From NCBI GenBank assembly GCA_030248135.1, contig JASANC010005206.1, forward strand, positions 124,001 through 188,000: a stretch of DNA of 64,000 bases, read 5' to 3'. The stretch's first letter is position 1. Each line of letters starts with the position of its first letter. This DNA comes from Theristus sp. LFF4_11 (lineage: Eukaryota > Nematoda > Chromadorea > Monhysterida > Xyalidae). The notes beneath the pieces were generated by a model, which was given only the letters and a program-made list of their open reading frames with translations, was not told the origin of the DNA and made no database searches. Below, piece by piece: positions 9,726 through 20,124 of this stretch. A program made the translations under genes and the position numbers.

Positions 9726-12496
9726 CATTCATTGGCGCAATTCAAAGCTGATCACACGTGATACTTGTGCTAAGTACTTTTAGCTGTTGTTTCTTCGTTA
9801 GCGTCTCACGTCAAGTTCGGATCTGAAAGGTTGTTGGGTTATATGGGTAGCCTGGTCACGTGAGTGCTTGTTTGAGTCCGGTGTTACTGAATAGTCCTAT
9901 TTAGACACAGGTATCTTTCACTTTTATTTAGCATCGACATGTATCCAATATTTTTTCTGCTTCTCTTGCTGCGCAGTTGTGTTTTGTTAATCAATTTATG
10001 GTTGCATCGGTGCCTGAATCGTCAAGCTCAATGTAAAACTGTGCACTTTTTGTATCTACCGAACGACCGGTATTGGGATGTTTACTACGGAATTCGTTGT
10101 TTGTAATTTCTACGCAGTGGAAAAAAGTCCTGATGCGGTGAATCTACTAAATCTGAATTTTGACAAATATGTTCGTGCTGATCAAATCCGGTGACATGAC
10201 GTGTTCTGGGTTTCCTTATGCATTTTTGCAGAACGTTTGTTCACAGCGAGAGCGACGGAATGCGTGATGTTTGGGTGTGAGCACAGGTTACAATGACAGA
10301 TGCTCAGTTTACAGCACAGGTGCATCGTGCTCGTGCATATCAGTCAAGTTTCGCCAGTGAACTTGTGTGTCATCTCATGTCGTTTGCACATTCACAACAC
10401 GCTCTGCGGTAGCAATACACGTTCTTTCGGGACGATGTCACCCACCAACCAAAACACCGTTGTTTACAGACTCATGCAACCAAACGCAACCGTAGCAACG
10501 GCGTAAAGTAGTAAGTCACAAGTCGTTTTCTGTCAGTTTTGGTTTTCTGCCGTCCGATTCCACCTGGACGTGAACGAGTCAAGCGCTGCTTTGTCCTCTT
10601 CTGTGAGACCTGTTCAAATGTTTGATTTTTTTTGTCGAAACAACTGGGTAATTCAGGTAGATTGGGAGATCGTTCTGATTCGAAGATGTTTGTTTTCAGC
10701 AGGGAAAACGGTCACATTATCTGTCATAATGAGCATCGCACGGTTTGTTGTTCGACGGAGTGTTGTGTTGCCATAAAAACAGTGTGCACAGTGTAAAGCA
10801 ACTAATGAAAGTGCAATTGGTTTTGTGCTGTGTCTTGGTGATCGTCAGTCAACCGAGCGTCCATAACAGTCTCTAAGCGTTGCTGTGTACTGCTGGTTGC
10901 CTGTACACATCAGAGAGAGGAGCGCGTTACTTTATTTATGATTATCATTATTGCTATCGTTCTCGTCTTGCAGTGCCGAGACACGGGGCAACATCGATGG
11001 TGTATGTGTAGCACACACAGGCAGTCGTGTGTGTGTGGCTTGGCTACAATCTACAGTACATTGTACAAATATGGCTGCGCTGACTGACCCTGAGAGCAAT
11101 AACAGTTGCCGGAGACGCGACATTGCAGCCGGTGGTGCGCGTTTGTTTTCGCCGTCGCACGTTCTCCTATCTGCGTTCGTCCATCTGCGACAAGAGAGTA
11201 GTGTGCCGTTGCGCAGTTTATATGGTGCTCCGTGATTGATGGCTGTCTGTGGATGTTGCTGTGCGATGCACACGCCCGCTGGCGTTTTGATCCACTGCCG
11301 TAATCCGCAGTGTGCACTGTAATTGCCGAGCTATGTGACTCTGCTGCAGATCGCCTGATGATGATCGTGATTGCGAGTGCATGCGCACCGATTGCCTCGC
11401 GGGCGTTGCCGACCCAGCATCAGTGATCGCGTGCAAGCGTTGTGCGATGCAACTGCGGCTGGGCGGCCGATTAAAACCAGTCAGCCCTGGCATACCACGC
11501 ATACCCGTGCATGTTCATGTGTTGTGCTGCGCGCTGTGTGTCTTGTGTTGCACAGTGTTGTGCTGTGCGTTTGTGTTTGTGTCTGTGTTGTCACTTTCAG
11601 TTGCGCATGTCAAGCGCACCCATCACATCCCCGTCCATGCTGCTGTTGTCTGCGCTCCACTGTGGAGCCATCACTCAGTTCCACTTCACTGTTTTCTGTT
11701 GCCTGTCTGCTAACCGTTTCCCGCTCTCCCACCCACCATTTTGCTAGTGCTTCTCAGTTGCTGTCTGCTTTCTCGTGTTTTTTTTGTGTAGCTGTGCTAC
11801 GGCCACACAAGCGAGCACTGTTGCTTACCATGCTCTCAACATTTTGTTTTTGTTTTATTTCTTTGGTTGGCTGTTGTGCTGTTTTCAGTTTCACTTGTGT
11901 GATTTCGTGATGCTTGTTACCAACTGGCTGTAAATTTGACGTCGGATCCGCGAAGAAGGAAATTGAACAACGAATGCATTGAATGAGCAATTGAGCGAAC
12001 TTGCCACCGTCGACGAAACCTAAGACGCTTCAGTTTTCTCTTTGGTTATCTGGCTGTATGAGAATGAAATGACACGATTGTCATCATAAACGCACATCAT
12101 AAAGCTAGGTTACCGAAGCTAAAACAGCGTTTACACCGCATGAAACAGTGATCATGCTTTGACAACTGCGAATCGGAAAGAAAATTCCATTGTTTTCCAC
12201 AAAGTTTCCTTACTTGCTACTGATGACGATACCAATTTTGGCGCCACTTGAAACTGTCCTTGGAAAACAGTTGCATGGTTGAAATTTGAGCAAAGCGCAG
12301 TGATCGCATGCAGCAGTCGTAACGACGTGATGGTGGGCAAGTTTGAATTTGACTTTGTTATTATTTCTTGTCATCAGTCTGTCAGCATGAAGATGACTGA
12401 TTGTTTTAAACGGAGCAAACTGATTTGACTGCATGTCACGTTTGAACATGTAGCATTCAGTCAATGTGTCGGATTTGATTTTTTTGCCATATACCA

Positions 12497-12673
12497 CAGT
12501 CTAACTCTACAACAGTACCACCAACTCTACCACAGTCTATCCAACTAGCTGATTGGTTTATGCATGCATTCTGCGCATGAACTGCGTTCGCCGGGGTTTG
12601 GTTTGCGTAGAATCCATGCATCACGTGACCACCAACCAATCAGCTAGTTGGATGTGTTATGGAGTTAGACTGT
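12497..12673. mobile_element. Small MITE-like inverted repeat
   Basis: The ends CAGTCTAACTC and GAGTTAGACTG are inverted. The inner segment ATCCAACTAGCTGATTGGTT is mirrored by AACCAATCAGCTAGTTGGAT. It is ~177 bp and non-coding. Confidence 0.75.
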
Positions 12674-12869
12674 ACCTGCACTGATTGATTTACGTTACTT
12701 TTTGACTGCACATTATATTGCACGAAATCGGGTGCTGACTGCCAATGCTGTGAGTGCACGTCCACGGATACGGCACTCACCGTGTTTGGTATTGAAACGA
12801 GCTTGCTTCAAGCTTTGTGAGATTGATGGACACACGCTTGAAATTTAGGGAACGAGTAGAAACTTAAGC

Positions 12870-12952
12870 GGTATTCATGAAGCAGTATTTAGTGATGCGT
12901 AGCTGTCTTAAAACATAGCTATGCGGTCACTAAATACTTCGTCATGAATGCC
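12870..12952. repeat. Long hairpin (foldback) sequence
   Basis: A stem of ~35 bp is formed by GGTATTCATGAAGCAGTATT and the mirrored end AATACTTCGTCATGAATGCC, with a loop of about 10 bases. It could be a minimal MITE or the template of a hairpin RNA. No flanking gene explains it. Confidence 0.75.
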
Positions 12953-13736
12953 CCTTGTTGAAATAATTTTTCTTGACGATTACGTACACTCCACAACAAA
13001 TTCCTCTGTCAACCGATCATGGGCCATATGCCATTCAAATGTCAACTTTTTGACCATGCCACCATTTTGTGCAAACTCTTGCGTGCGGTCAACCAAAAAG
13101 CAGCCGTGGGTATGGGTGGGACAAAGCAACACGTCGATCGATTTTGTAAAGCCTACCAAACGACCAAACCACAGCCGTAAAAATGGCGGTTTATATTGTT
13201 AACCTCGTGATTTTCATGATTAAGTATGCAGGCAGGTTTGTTTTACAGTCAAATTTGCGATTTTTCACCTTTCATTCATTGGCAATGTTTATCACTGGTT
13301 TCATTCTTGTTGTTATTCAAATTTGTTTCTTGACAAACTGATCCAATCACTTGAAAGTGTAAGTAAATAAAAAGCGCCCGAATAAAAGTGGTCATAAAAC
13401 AGAGATTGTCACTGGTTTAATGAGAGAATTATTCGATTTGATGCGCCAAGTTTATGGGGCACCATCGTCGTACACCACAGAACTGGTTATATTGTAATCG
13501 GTTTTTGTGTGAATGGTTTCGCTTGGTTTTGTTGTTTTGCCGCCGCCGCGTGTGTCGTGATAAGATAAGACAACTGCTGTTGTGGTGCAAGCGACCTGAA
13601 TGCAACACGTTGGCTGCGGTTGCGTGCATGTTTTCGTTTGATTGGCTGGCACAGACTGCATGCGACTGGGACACACAAAGTGCCAGTTGCAACAAACAAT
13701 TGAACAAAACACCCGGACGCAAACAGTGGAGCCGTC

Positions 13737-16505
13737 ATGGGCTCTGTGCTGCGTGAGCTGGCCGTGCATGTGCGACGGCAGACAAACCATCGGCGAATCG
13801 TTGCTGTCTTTCCGGATGAACAGTGAGTGAGCCACTAAGATAAGGAATTCATGGTAAATTCAGAAATAGTTGGGAAAAGCTGGCATTTTAAGACTGCGCA
13901 GTCTCACCTCGATTGAGACGTCTGAGGAGTTTGCAGTTTGAACAGTTTTTTTCAAATTGAGGTTTTGTACAACGAGTGAGTTTTTGCTCATTAAATTAGG
14001 TGTAGTGAAGCTGGACAAAGATTGAGCCACGGGCTGGAATCGATGCTGCCGCCCGATTGCGAGCTGTCGATTGTGCCAATGAGACAGCTGCTAGACGAGC
14101 CAAACGCGAATTCACAGACCACCAGCCAATGTGACGTTCTGTTGGCTGACAATATTTTGACGTCGTCGTGTGGCGAGTTGCCGAAGCCGCTGATGGACGC
14201 ATTGCTGCGACTGCTGCGTGACGGCGGCGTGCTGCTGCTGCGGCAGGACCTGGGTCAGTGGCGTTCGCACGGCGCCAGTTGTTGCCAACCAGATTGGTGT
14301 TAAAAATGAATGCTTACAATCACGGTGTCCGTCAATCGGTCGTTTTCGGTTCAATAGATTTTGTCGATTCGGTAACGTTGCAATCACCGGATTTTTCAGA
14401 AAGCCGTAACAAACAAATCAACCTGAAAAAACCTTAGTTCATAATTTTTTATCAGCCGACCAGCCAATGGGCATGGCAATGTTAACACAGCGTCTTGAAG
14501 AATTGTGCCTGGTCGAGAACGAACGAATGTCGACGTTGAAAGTGAACTGGGTTCGACAAATTGAGGCCTCCATTCATGTGTGTTTTTTTGTAAACGTCGA
14601 ATATTAGAATCAGAAATCTAGCACCATACCGTTATTCCTTGCACGTCCTTGACTGCATGTAAACGACTTCTGGTTTATTGTTTGGTTTTCGGGCATTTAA
14701 CCGGAACCCGTTACTTCCAACTACTGGTTTGAGGCAAAGCGCAACTTTGTCGACCTCTGTTGGTGCCTGCAAAAAGTGAGCAAACGTAGCGACGGTGTCA
14801 CGCGTCAGTTCCTTGACCAAACGCAGTACCAACGCGAGGGCATTCTTGCGTACGAATGGATATTCGGCAACGACTTCATTAGCCCTGGTATGAAAGAAAA
14901 GGTCTTCGTTGGTCCTATGGGTGGTAAAAACCGTTTTTTTATATTGCCAGGAAAAAACGCGGTTCTATTTCCGCTTCAAAACCGTTTTATTTCCTAACTT
15001 TTACCAACACCCAGTTTCCATAAATTGACCCTCGAAACTAAATAAAAATGCAATTGAAATTAAAGTTTTTATGTAGAGCGAAGTCTAATTTGAGTTTGAC
15101 AGAGTTTGTTTTTTACTTTTGCAAAATGCAATTCGGCGATATCATTCATCGTCCAATAATTTTCAACTAACAAAATTTCTAAAAATTTTAAAGGTGAAAA
15201 CCGGTTTTTATTTTTGCAAGAAAAACGGTTTTATTTTCCATGCCAGCCGTGGAGTCAAAGTGTTTTTTTACTCATTCAGGTGGCGCGGCGCAGAATTTGC
15301 AGTTTCTTGAAATGCTCGATCTACAGCCGGGCGAGCGCATGCTCGATGTTGGCTGTGGCATTGGTGGCAGTCTGCATCAGACTGCACAGGTCCGCTGTGG
15401 TTGCTTATCAGAACTGTTTTAAAAATAATAATTCTGCACTTTCACTATGAAAGTGCATCGAGCTACATTAGCTGGTTGTACCAATCAGTGAACCTAATTC
15501 GAAAGCAGCCAATCAGTTTATTTGCCAAGACTAGAATGTACGGTTCCATTGCAGGATAACTCTGTTGCAGGAGTACGGCTGTCACGTGCTTGGTGTAGAT
15601 CTCAGCTCGAACACGCTCAGCATTGCCTTGGAACGTCTGCAGAAACAACCGGACAGTCGCGTTCGTGTCGCACATGTTCTTTTTCAAACGCGTTTTGTGA
15701 GACCAATGAAGCATCGTCGTGAAAGCGAACTGAGCTTCCAAAAACAGCTATTTCAGATCCGATACGTGCTGGCGGACATGATGACGCACGAGTTTGGCAG
15801 CGGCTCGTTCGACGTCGTCTACTGCCGCGATGTCATTCAACACATCGACGATAAACAGACGCTTTACGCACGATTTCATGTTAGCTTTGTTTTGATAGTA
15901 GTGGATAAAGTTTTAGTTTTAAGACAGTTGTTGTGTTTTGAGTGTAGTTTTCACCCTTTTTTACGGCCACGTGTTTCAGCGATGGCTTAGGCCAGGCGGC
16001 CGATTGTTAACGACCGGCTACACCGCAGGCGATGCACCGTTCACGGAGCAGTTCAAGGCATATCTCAAAGATCGCCACTACGCCTTGAAACCGTCTGCTG
16101 AATACGTCGCCGTGGGTTGCGGTTTGCTAGTTTATGCTGCATATTTAGGTTTGCTGTCCTGTTTGCATGTTGATTTTTTCTGTTCAATGTTCTTACATAT
16201 TGTTGTGATTGCAGGCGTGCCGAAATGCCGGTTTCACGCAAGTGGACTGCGTTGATTTGACGCCCAGGTTTCGCGCAATACTCCAGTCGGAAATTGCGGT
16301 CGCTGAGAAAGAGCGCAAGGTGTTCTTAGAGGTTGGTTTAGTCTCGGAGAGTGGCTGCCTTCGAGACACATCTAATGTCAAATGTGCACACCTTCAGAAG
16401 TTTGGTGAAGCCAAGTATGAGGCTCTGCTAGCCGGTTGGCGCAACAAGATCACTTTTATCGACGCGACAAATCATTGCTGGACAATGATGAAGTGCCGAA
16501 AGTAG
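13737..16505 (+). CDS. pmt-2: Phosphoethanolamine N-methyltransferase, PMT-2 type
   Basis: Ten exons: 13737-13822, 14000-14253, 14456-14577, ~14701-14887, 15280-15389, 15571-15660, 15757-15879, 15980-16111, 16215-16331 and 16398-16505, giving about 442 residues. The N-terminal ~115 residues look like a degenerate methyltransferase fold (LLADNIL, LLRDGGVLLLRQDL) without an AdoMet glycine motif. The C-terminal half is a full class I domain: LDVGCGIGG (motif I), GVDLSSN, DVVYCRDVIQHI, LRPGGRLL and late FIDATNHCWTMMK. This vestigial-N/active-C layout is that of nematode PMT-2, which methylates phospho-mono- and dimethylethanolamine to phosphocholine. Exon 4 lacks an AG acceptor: the bases before the open frame are TTTAA (14696-14700), so that boundary is uncertain. 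Confidence 0.9.
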
Positions 16506-17441
16506 CTACCAGTGTCAATGGCGATTTTCGTGCCTTTAGAATTCTGATACCGAGTGCAGTATTATCGTAGTATATAATACAGTTATTTTTTTTCTGCTGT
16601 ATTGTTTGATACTTTCATTATCTCAAGGTGTTTTGTTTTAAAACTCGAGTGAAAATATACACACCCTCAATCATTACTCTGTTCGCAAGACTGTTCACTG
16701 TATGTTCTCTTCAGTACCTTTTCAACCACTAAGCTCCAATTTTACAATGCAGTGTGGTGTTTTTTCGTACGTGTGTCTACTATCTGCTCTGTTCACATTC
16801 GTTCAACTTGGAAGTTTAGCTGATAAGCGTTGTGTGGGCATGGGTGCGCCGTGGGGGCTTTTTACTCGGACCATTTTGCAACTGCAGACAATTTTGCAAT
16901 TTTATTACAAAACAATCGAGCACACAATGAAATCGCACAACTACTGGCTGTCAGCGTCAGGATCACATTGATAACCCAAAAAACACGGTGAAAACTTTTG
17001 ATAAAGTCAAGTGGAAGTAGTTCGGCTCGACCCTGAACATAAAAACTGCAATCATATAAAAAATTGATGTTCTGATCTAACAGTTGTTTGAACAGACGCG
17101 AAACGAGCGCTTCTTTGACAGACCGTTGCGTCTGTCGCTGGCTACTTTTTTGTGAACAATAATGATAAGAACAGAAAAGCGGTGTACGGTAGGCCCACAT
17201 GGAAAAAAACAATAAAGTGAGTAAAGGCCCGTTTATACCTGACGTATGCAGACGTACGTCGACGTACGTCAGGTATGAACGGTAGTATGCAAGAACTCAG
17301 ACGTGACGTGCCGTGCATGCATAGGTCTGTATGACCGGTAGTATGCTAAAACACGGGACCTGACGTGCCGTGCCGTATGCGCATACGTCAGGCATAAACG
17401 GGCCTTAAGACTGTTTCCACAGCCGTGTATGCCCCCATGAA
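16506..17441. other. Intergenic between two 3' ends
   Basis: It lies between the stop codons of the converging PMT-2-like and innexin genes. The ORFs at 16702-16971 and 16862-17212 overlap antisense and have no recognisable domain. It holds the MITE at 17225-17405. Confidence 0.6.
17225..17405. mobile_element. PIF/Harbinger-like MITE with TAA target duplication
   Basis: The ends AGGCCCGTTTATACCTGACG and CGTCAGGCATAAACGGGCCT are inverted. The element is 181 bp and flanked on both sides by TAA (17222-17224 and 17406-17408). It has several internal ACGTACGTC and TGACGTGCCGTG sub-repeats and no ORF. Confidence 0.85.
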
Positions 17442-19526
17442 TCACTCTCTGAATCCGTCGATGGCAGCCGCTTCAGCGTGTGCCAGTTTCTGCGGCGTGC
17501 TCTCCTCCGTGTACACCGGTGTGCCGTCCGTGTGCTCCGGATCGGCCGCGACCGACGGCGGCGGATGCGTGGTGAGCCACAGCTGCTGGATGACGTTGCA
17601 CGCGACGATGTCGCCGGCGTTGTCGCTCAGCAGACGCAGCACGGTGACGCCGTCGCGACGCAGGGTGTTGCGCGCGAACGCACGCACCAGCCGTCGGTCT
17701 TGGTCGCTGTCGCCGACGATGCCCTTGAAACGCAGGTAGCGCTCGACAAAGTCGACGCCGTACTGCGGCACCACCGAGATCGTCAGCCAATAGAGAAAGT
17801 TCAGGATTGTCAACACGATCACGAACAGGAACCACCACCAGAGGAACAAGTAGATCTTCTCGTTGAACATGTTGATCATCAGCACGCACTGCACCGTCCA
17901 CCGATGCAGGTTGCCGAGACGGCGCACTTCAAAGTCGCACAGCGTTACCTGTAGACGTGGGCAACGGTTGTTGTAAGGACTCGAACAACCTGTGGATTAT
18001 AAGTGGAATCTAGCTTGCAACAGTCCAACTCACCCTTGGAAAGTGTCCGGATTGTTCCCACTCTCGGCCAGCTGCGATGTCTCGCAAAATGCCGTAACCC
18101 CAGAACGAGTACTCCGGGCCCAGGAACTGATTCAAGATGAGAAACTGAGCGACCACGTTGATGATGTAGAGCAGTTTGACAAACAGATACAGCGCAGTGA
18201 CGTAGACGCCCATGCCCTTGGTGACACGGCGGTCTGAGGCATTGAACCCATTGAAGAACACCAGTAAACGTAAAATACAGTAAATGCTTTCGAGTGCATT
18301 TTTCAATCGTGTTCGTGGCACGAACATCAGTCACTGAAAAAAATCTGGTTCCTGATTGTTTTACTTTCATCCTCATCAAGTGTGAGGTCTAATAAAGAAA
18401 CAATTTGAGTAGCCAAGTTTGCTGAAGCCAACTGCCTTTTGCTCGGAACAAAACGTCCACTAAGTTGCACTGGAAATATTGCACATATTTAGCACAACAA
18501 GCATAAGCATACCAACGCCGGTGCGGTGCGCCTTGACCGTTTTATAAAAGTCGATTGTTTCGTTGAAGTGTTGCGCGACCGTTTTGATGTCGTTGTCCAG
18601 GTCGGTCTCTTTTTTCAGTTTGCGAGCGTCGCCTGCCTTCTGCGTCTGAAACGCCTGTTGCATGATGGCGCTGACGTTCAAGCCTGAGACGGAAAGTGTT
18701 GATGAAGTGCACAGCTTGCACTGAATGCACAACAGTTTAGTTGCGCGTACCGCTGTTCGAGTTCATCATGTCCCATACGAGTCGTGGCACGTAGAACATC
18801 AGCGCTTGCAACAGCAGCACGAACGGCACCCACTGAAATGGGAGAGCTTTGCAACAGGGTGTGTGCGTGTGCAACGTCCACAGCCACAAGGACACACACC
18901 TGGTAGTAGGTCAGTTCGCGGCGGTCGCGTTCACCGTGGTCAGTGGGAATCTCATGTTTCATCGGCACCCAGTACGTGTTCTCAACGAAGCAGTAGTTCT
19001 CCGTGTACTGCTCCCAGCCACCCTGTGTTGCAAATGCAACTGGTCAGTGAACTTTTTGAGACCTGACTCTAGAAAGTCATAACAACAAACACTATGTTTG
19101 ATTATTTGAATAAGAAAATTGATGTGCAGTATGCTCGTTTAAACCTGTCGCTTTTTTGCAGAATGCAGAGCATGCGAAACTTTGAATTACAGCAAGAAGA
19201 ACGAATGTACCGGGTTTAGGTGCTATCAAACATCGAACGCGGCTGAGTGTGTTTTCCTGCAACTCCGACCGCCGTTCTTGCATGCTTCGCAAGCACTGTG
19301 TTCTGCTACAAAAGTGACAGGTCTAAACAAACATACTGTATGAGACCTTGAACTGCGCCGGACACCAGCACTGAATGGGCTCTCCGACGTACTGCTTGGC
19401 AGCAACGGTGAGCGCAAACGCCACGATGACGATGTTCGTGTACAAGTAGTTCAAACGGTCGACGCTGTCGTCGTCGTTGCTGGGGTGCAACTTGCCCCAC
19501 AGATCCTTGGACAGTTTATCCAACAT
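17442..19526 (-). CDS. Innexin (gap-junction protein), minus-strand paralogue
   Basis: Six exons in transcript order: 19526-19347, 19022-18900, 18832-18751, 18683-18513, 18233-18034 and 17948-17442, giving ~420 residues. It has four membrane segments. The first extracellular loop has paired Cys (IQCWCPAQF ... ENYCF). The innexin signature [14 protein letters not shown] opens TM2. The second extracellular loop has Cys in [12 protein letters not shown] and WTVQC, and TM4 follows ([11 protein letters not shown]). The C-terminal tail (~95 residues) contains [15 protein letters not shown] and an acidic, Pro-rich end. Innexins assemble as gap junctions or hemichannels in the plasma membrane. It is divergent from and closely related to the plus-strand innexin at 20125. 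The first intron of that gene is absent here. The start ATG opens the conserved N-terminus MLDKLSKDL. Confidence 0.95.
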
Positions 19527-20124
19527 TTTCTACAACAACAGAAAGCCGTTGCACTGCTGGTTGATTTTTTGATGCGACTTCTAAAAAAATAGCGACAAAG
19601 TTTCTTCAAACACAGTACCAACAGTAACAGAACTTTTCTGCTGTAAATAAACCGTAGTGGCAGGTGATAAGGAGATTCGTGATCAGTTTCAACAAGCGAA
19701 AAACAAAAACTGCCTGCCACAGCAGGCACGCAGCCGTGAGTCAACGAAACGCTGTCTGTTGCTGCGTTGTTATTGTTCCAAGCGCAGCCCACGCCGGTAC
19801 CAAGCGTGCTCTTTCTACTGACAAGAAAGTTGCGTTGAATGAATTACAAAAGGCATGAAGCCTCTCGTTATCAGTTTTCTGTGACAAACAGTGCGGAGTT
19901 GTTTTCTCGGGCATCGCCCGTTAAAGTTGACTAATAACAAAACACGTCGTGCTGTCTGTCTCAGTGGTACGGTGTGTCGTGCTCAACATTAGACGCCTGA
20001 ACAGTTCCTCAGTGTTCTCAAGCTCAATCGAACATTCCACATTTTCATGACACTGAGTTTTTCAACAAAGTTCGGTGCATTTTGAGTGTGCAACGAAAAC
20101 AGTGATTCAATAGCAACAGCCAAG
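19527..20124. promoter_or_regulatory. Shared intergenic region of head-to-head innexins
   Basis: Only 598 bp separate the two divergent innexin start codons, so promoter and 5' UTR of both genes must lie here or inside first introns. I see no obvious TATA pair. An ORF at 19664-19858 is not supported as a gene. Co-regulation of the two is an inference from layout. Confidence 0.55.

Larger units (their letters stand above)
9726..13736. other. Four-kilobase stretch without a supported gene
   Basis: The ORFs here (for example 11371-11910 and 10951-11235) are Cys/Val/Ser-biased, driven by TGTG-rich sequence. They overlap on both strands and show no domain or splice pattern I can support. Part may be 5' untranslated or promoter sequence of the PMT-2-like gene, or 3' UTR of GCSH. 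Two small foldback elements lie at 12497-12673 and 12870-12952. Confidence 0.6.

Noticed and set aside
11371..11910. 179-residue Cys/Val-rich ORF as a secreted peptide
   Set aside because: Driven by TGTG-rich sequence with overlapping ORFs in other frames; no signal peptide followed by an ordered Cys pattern.
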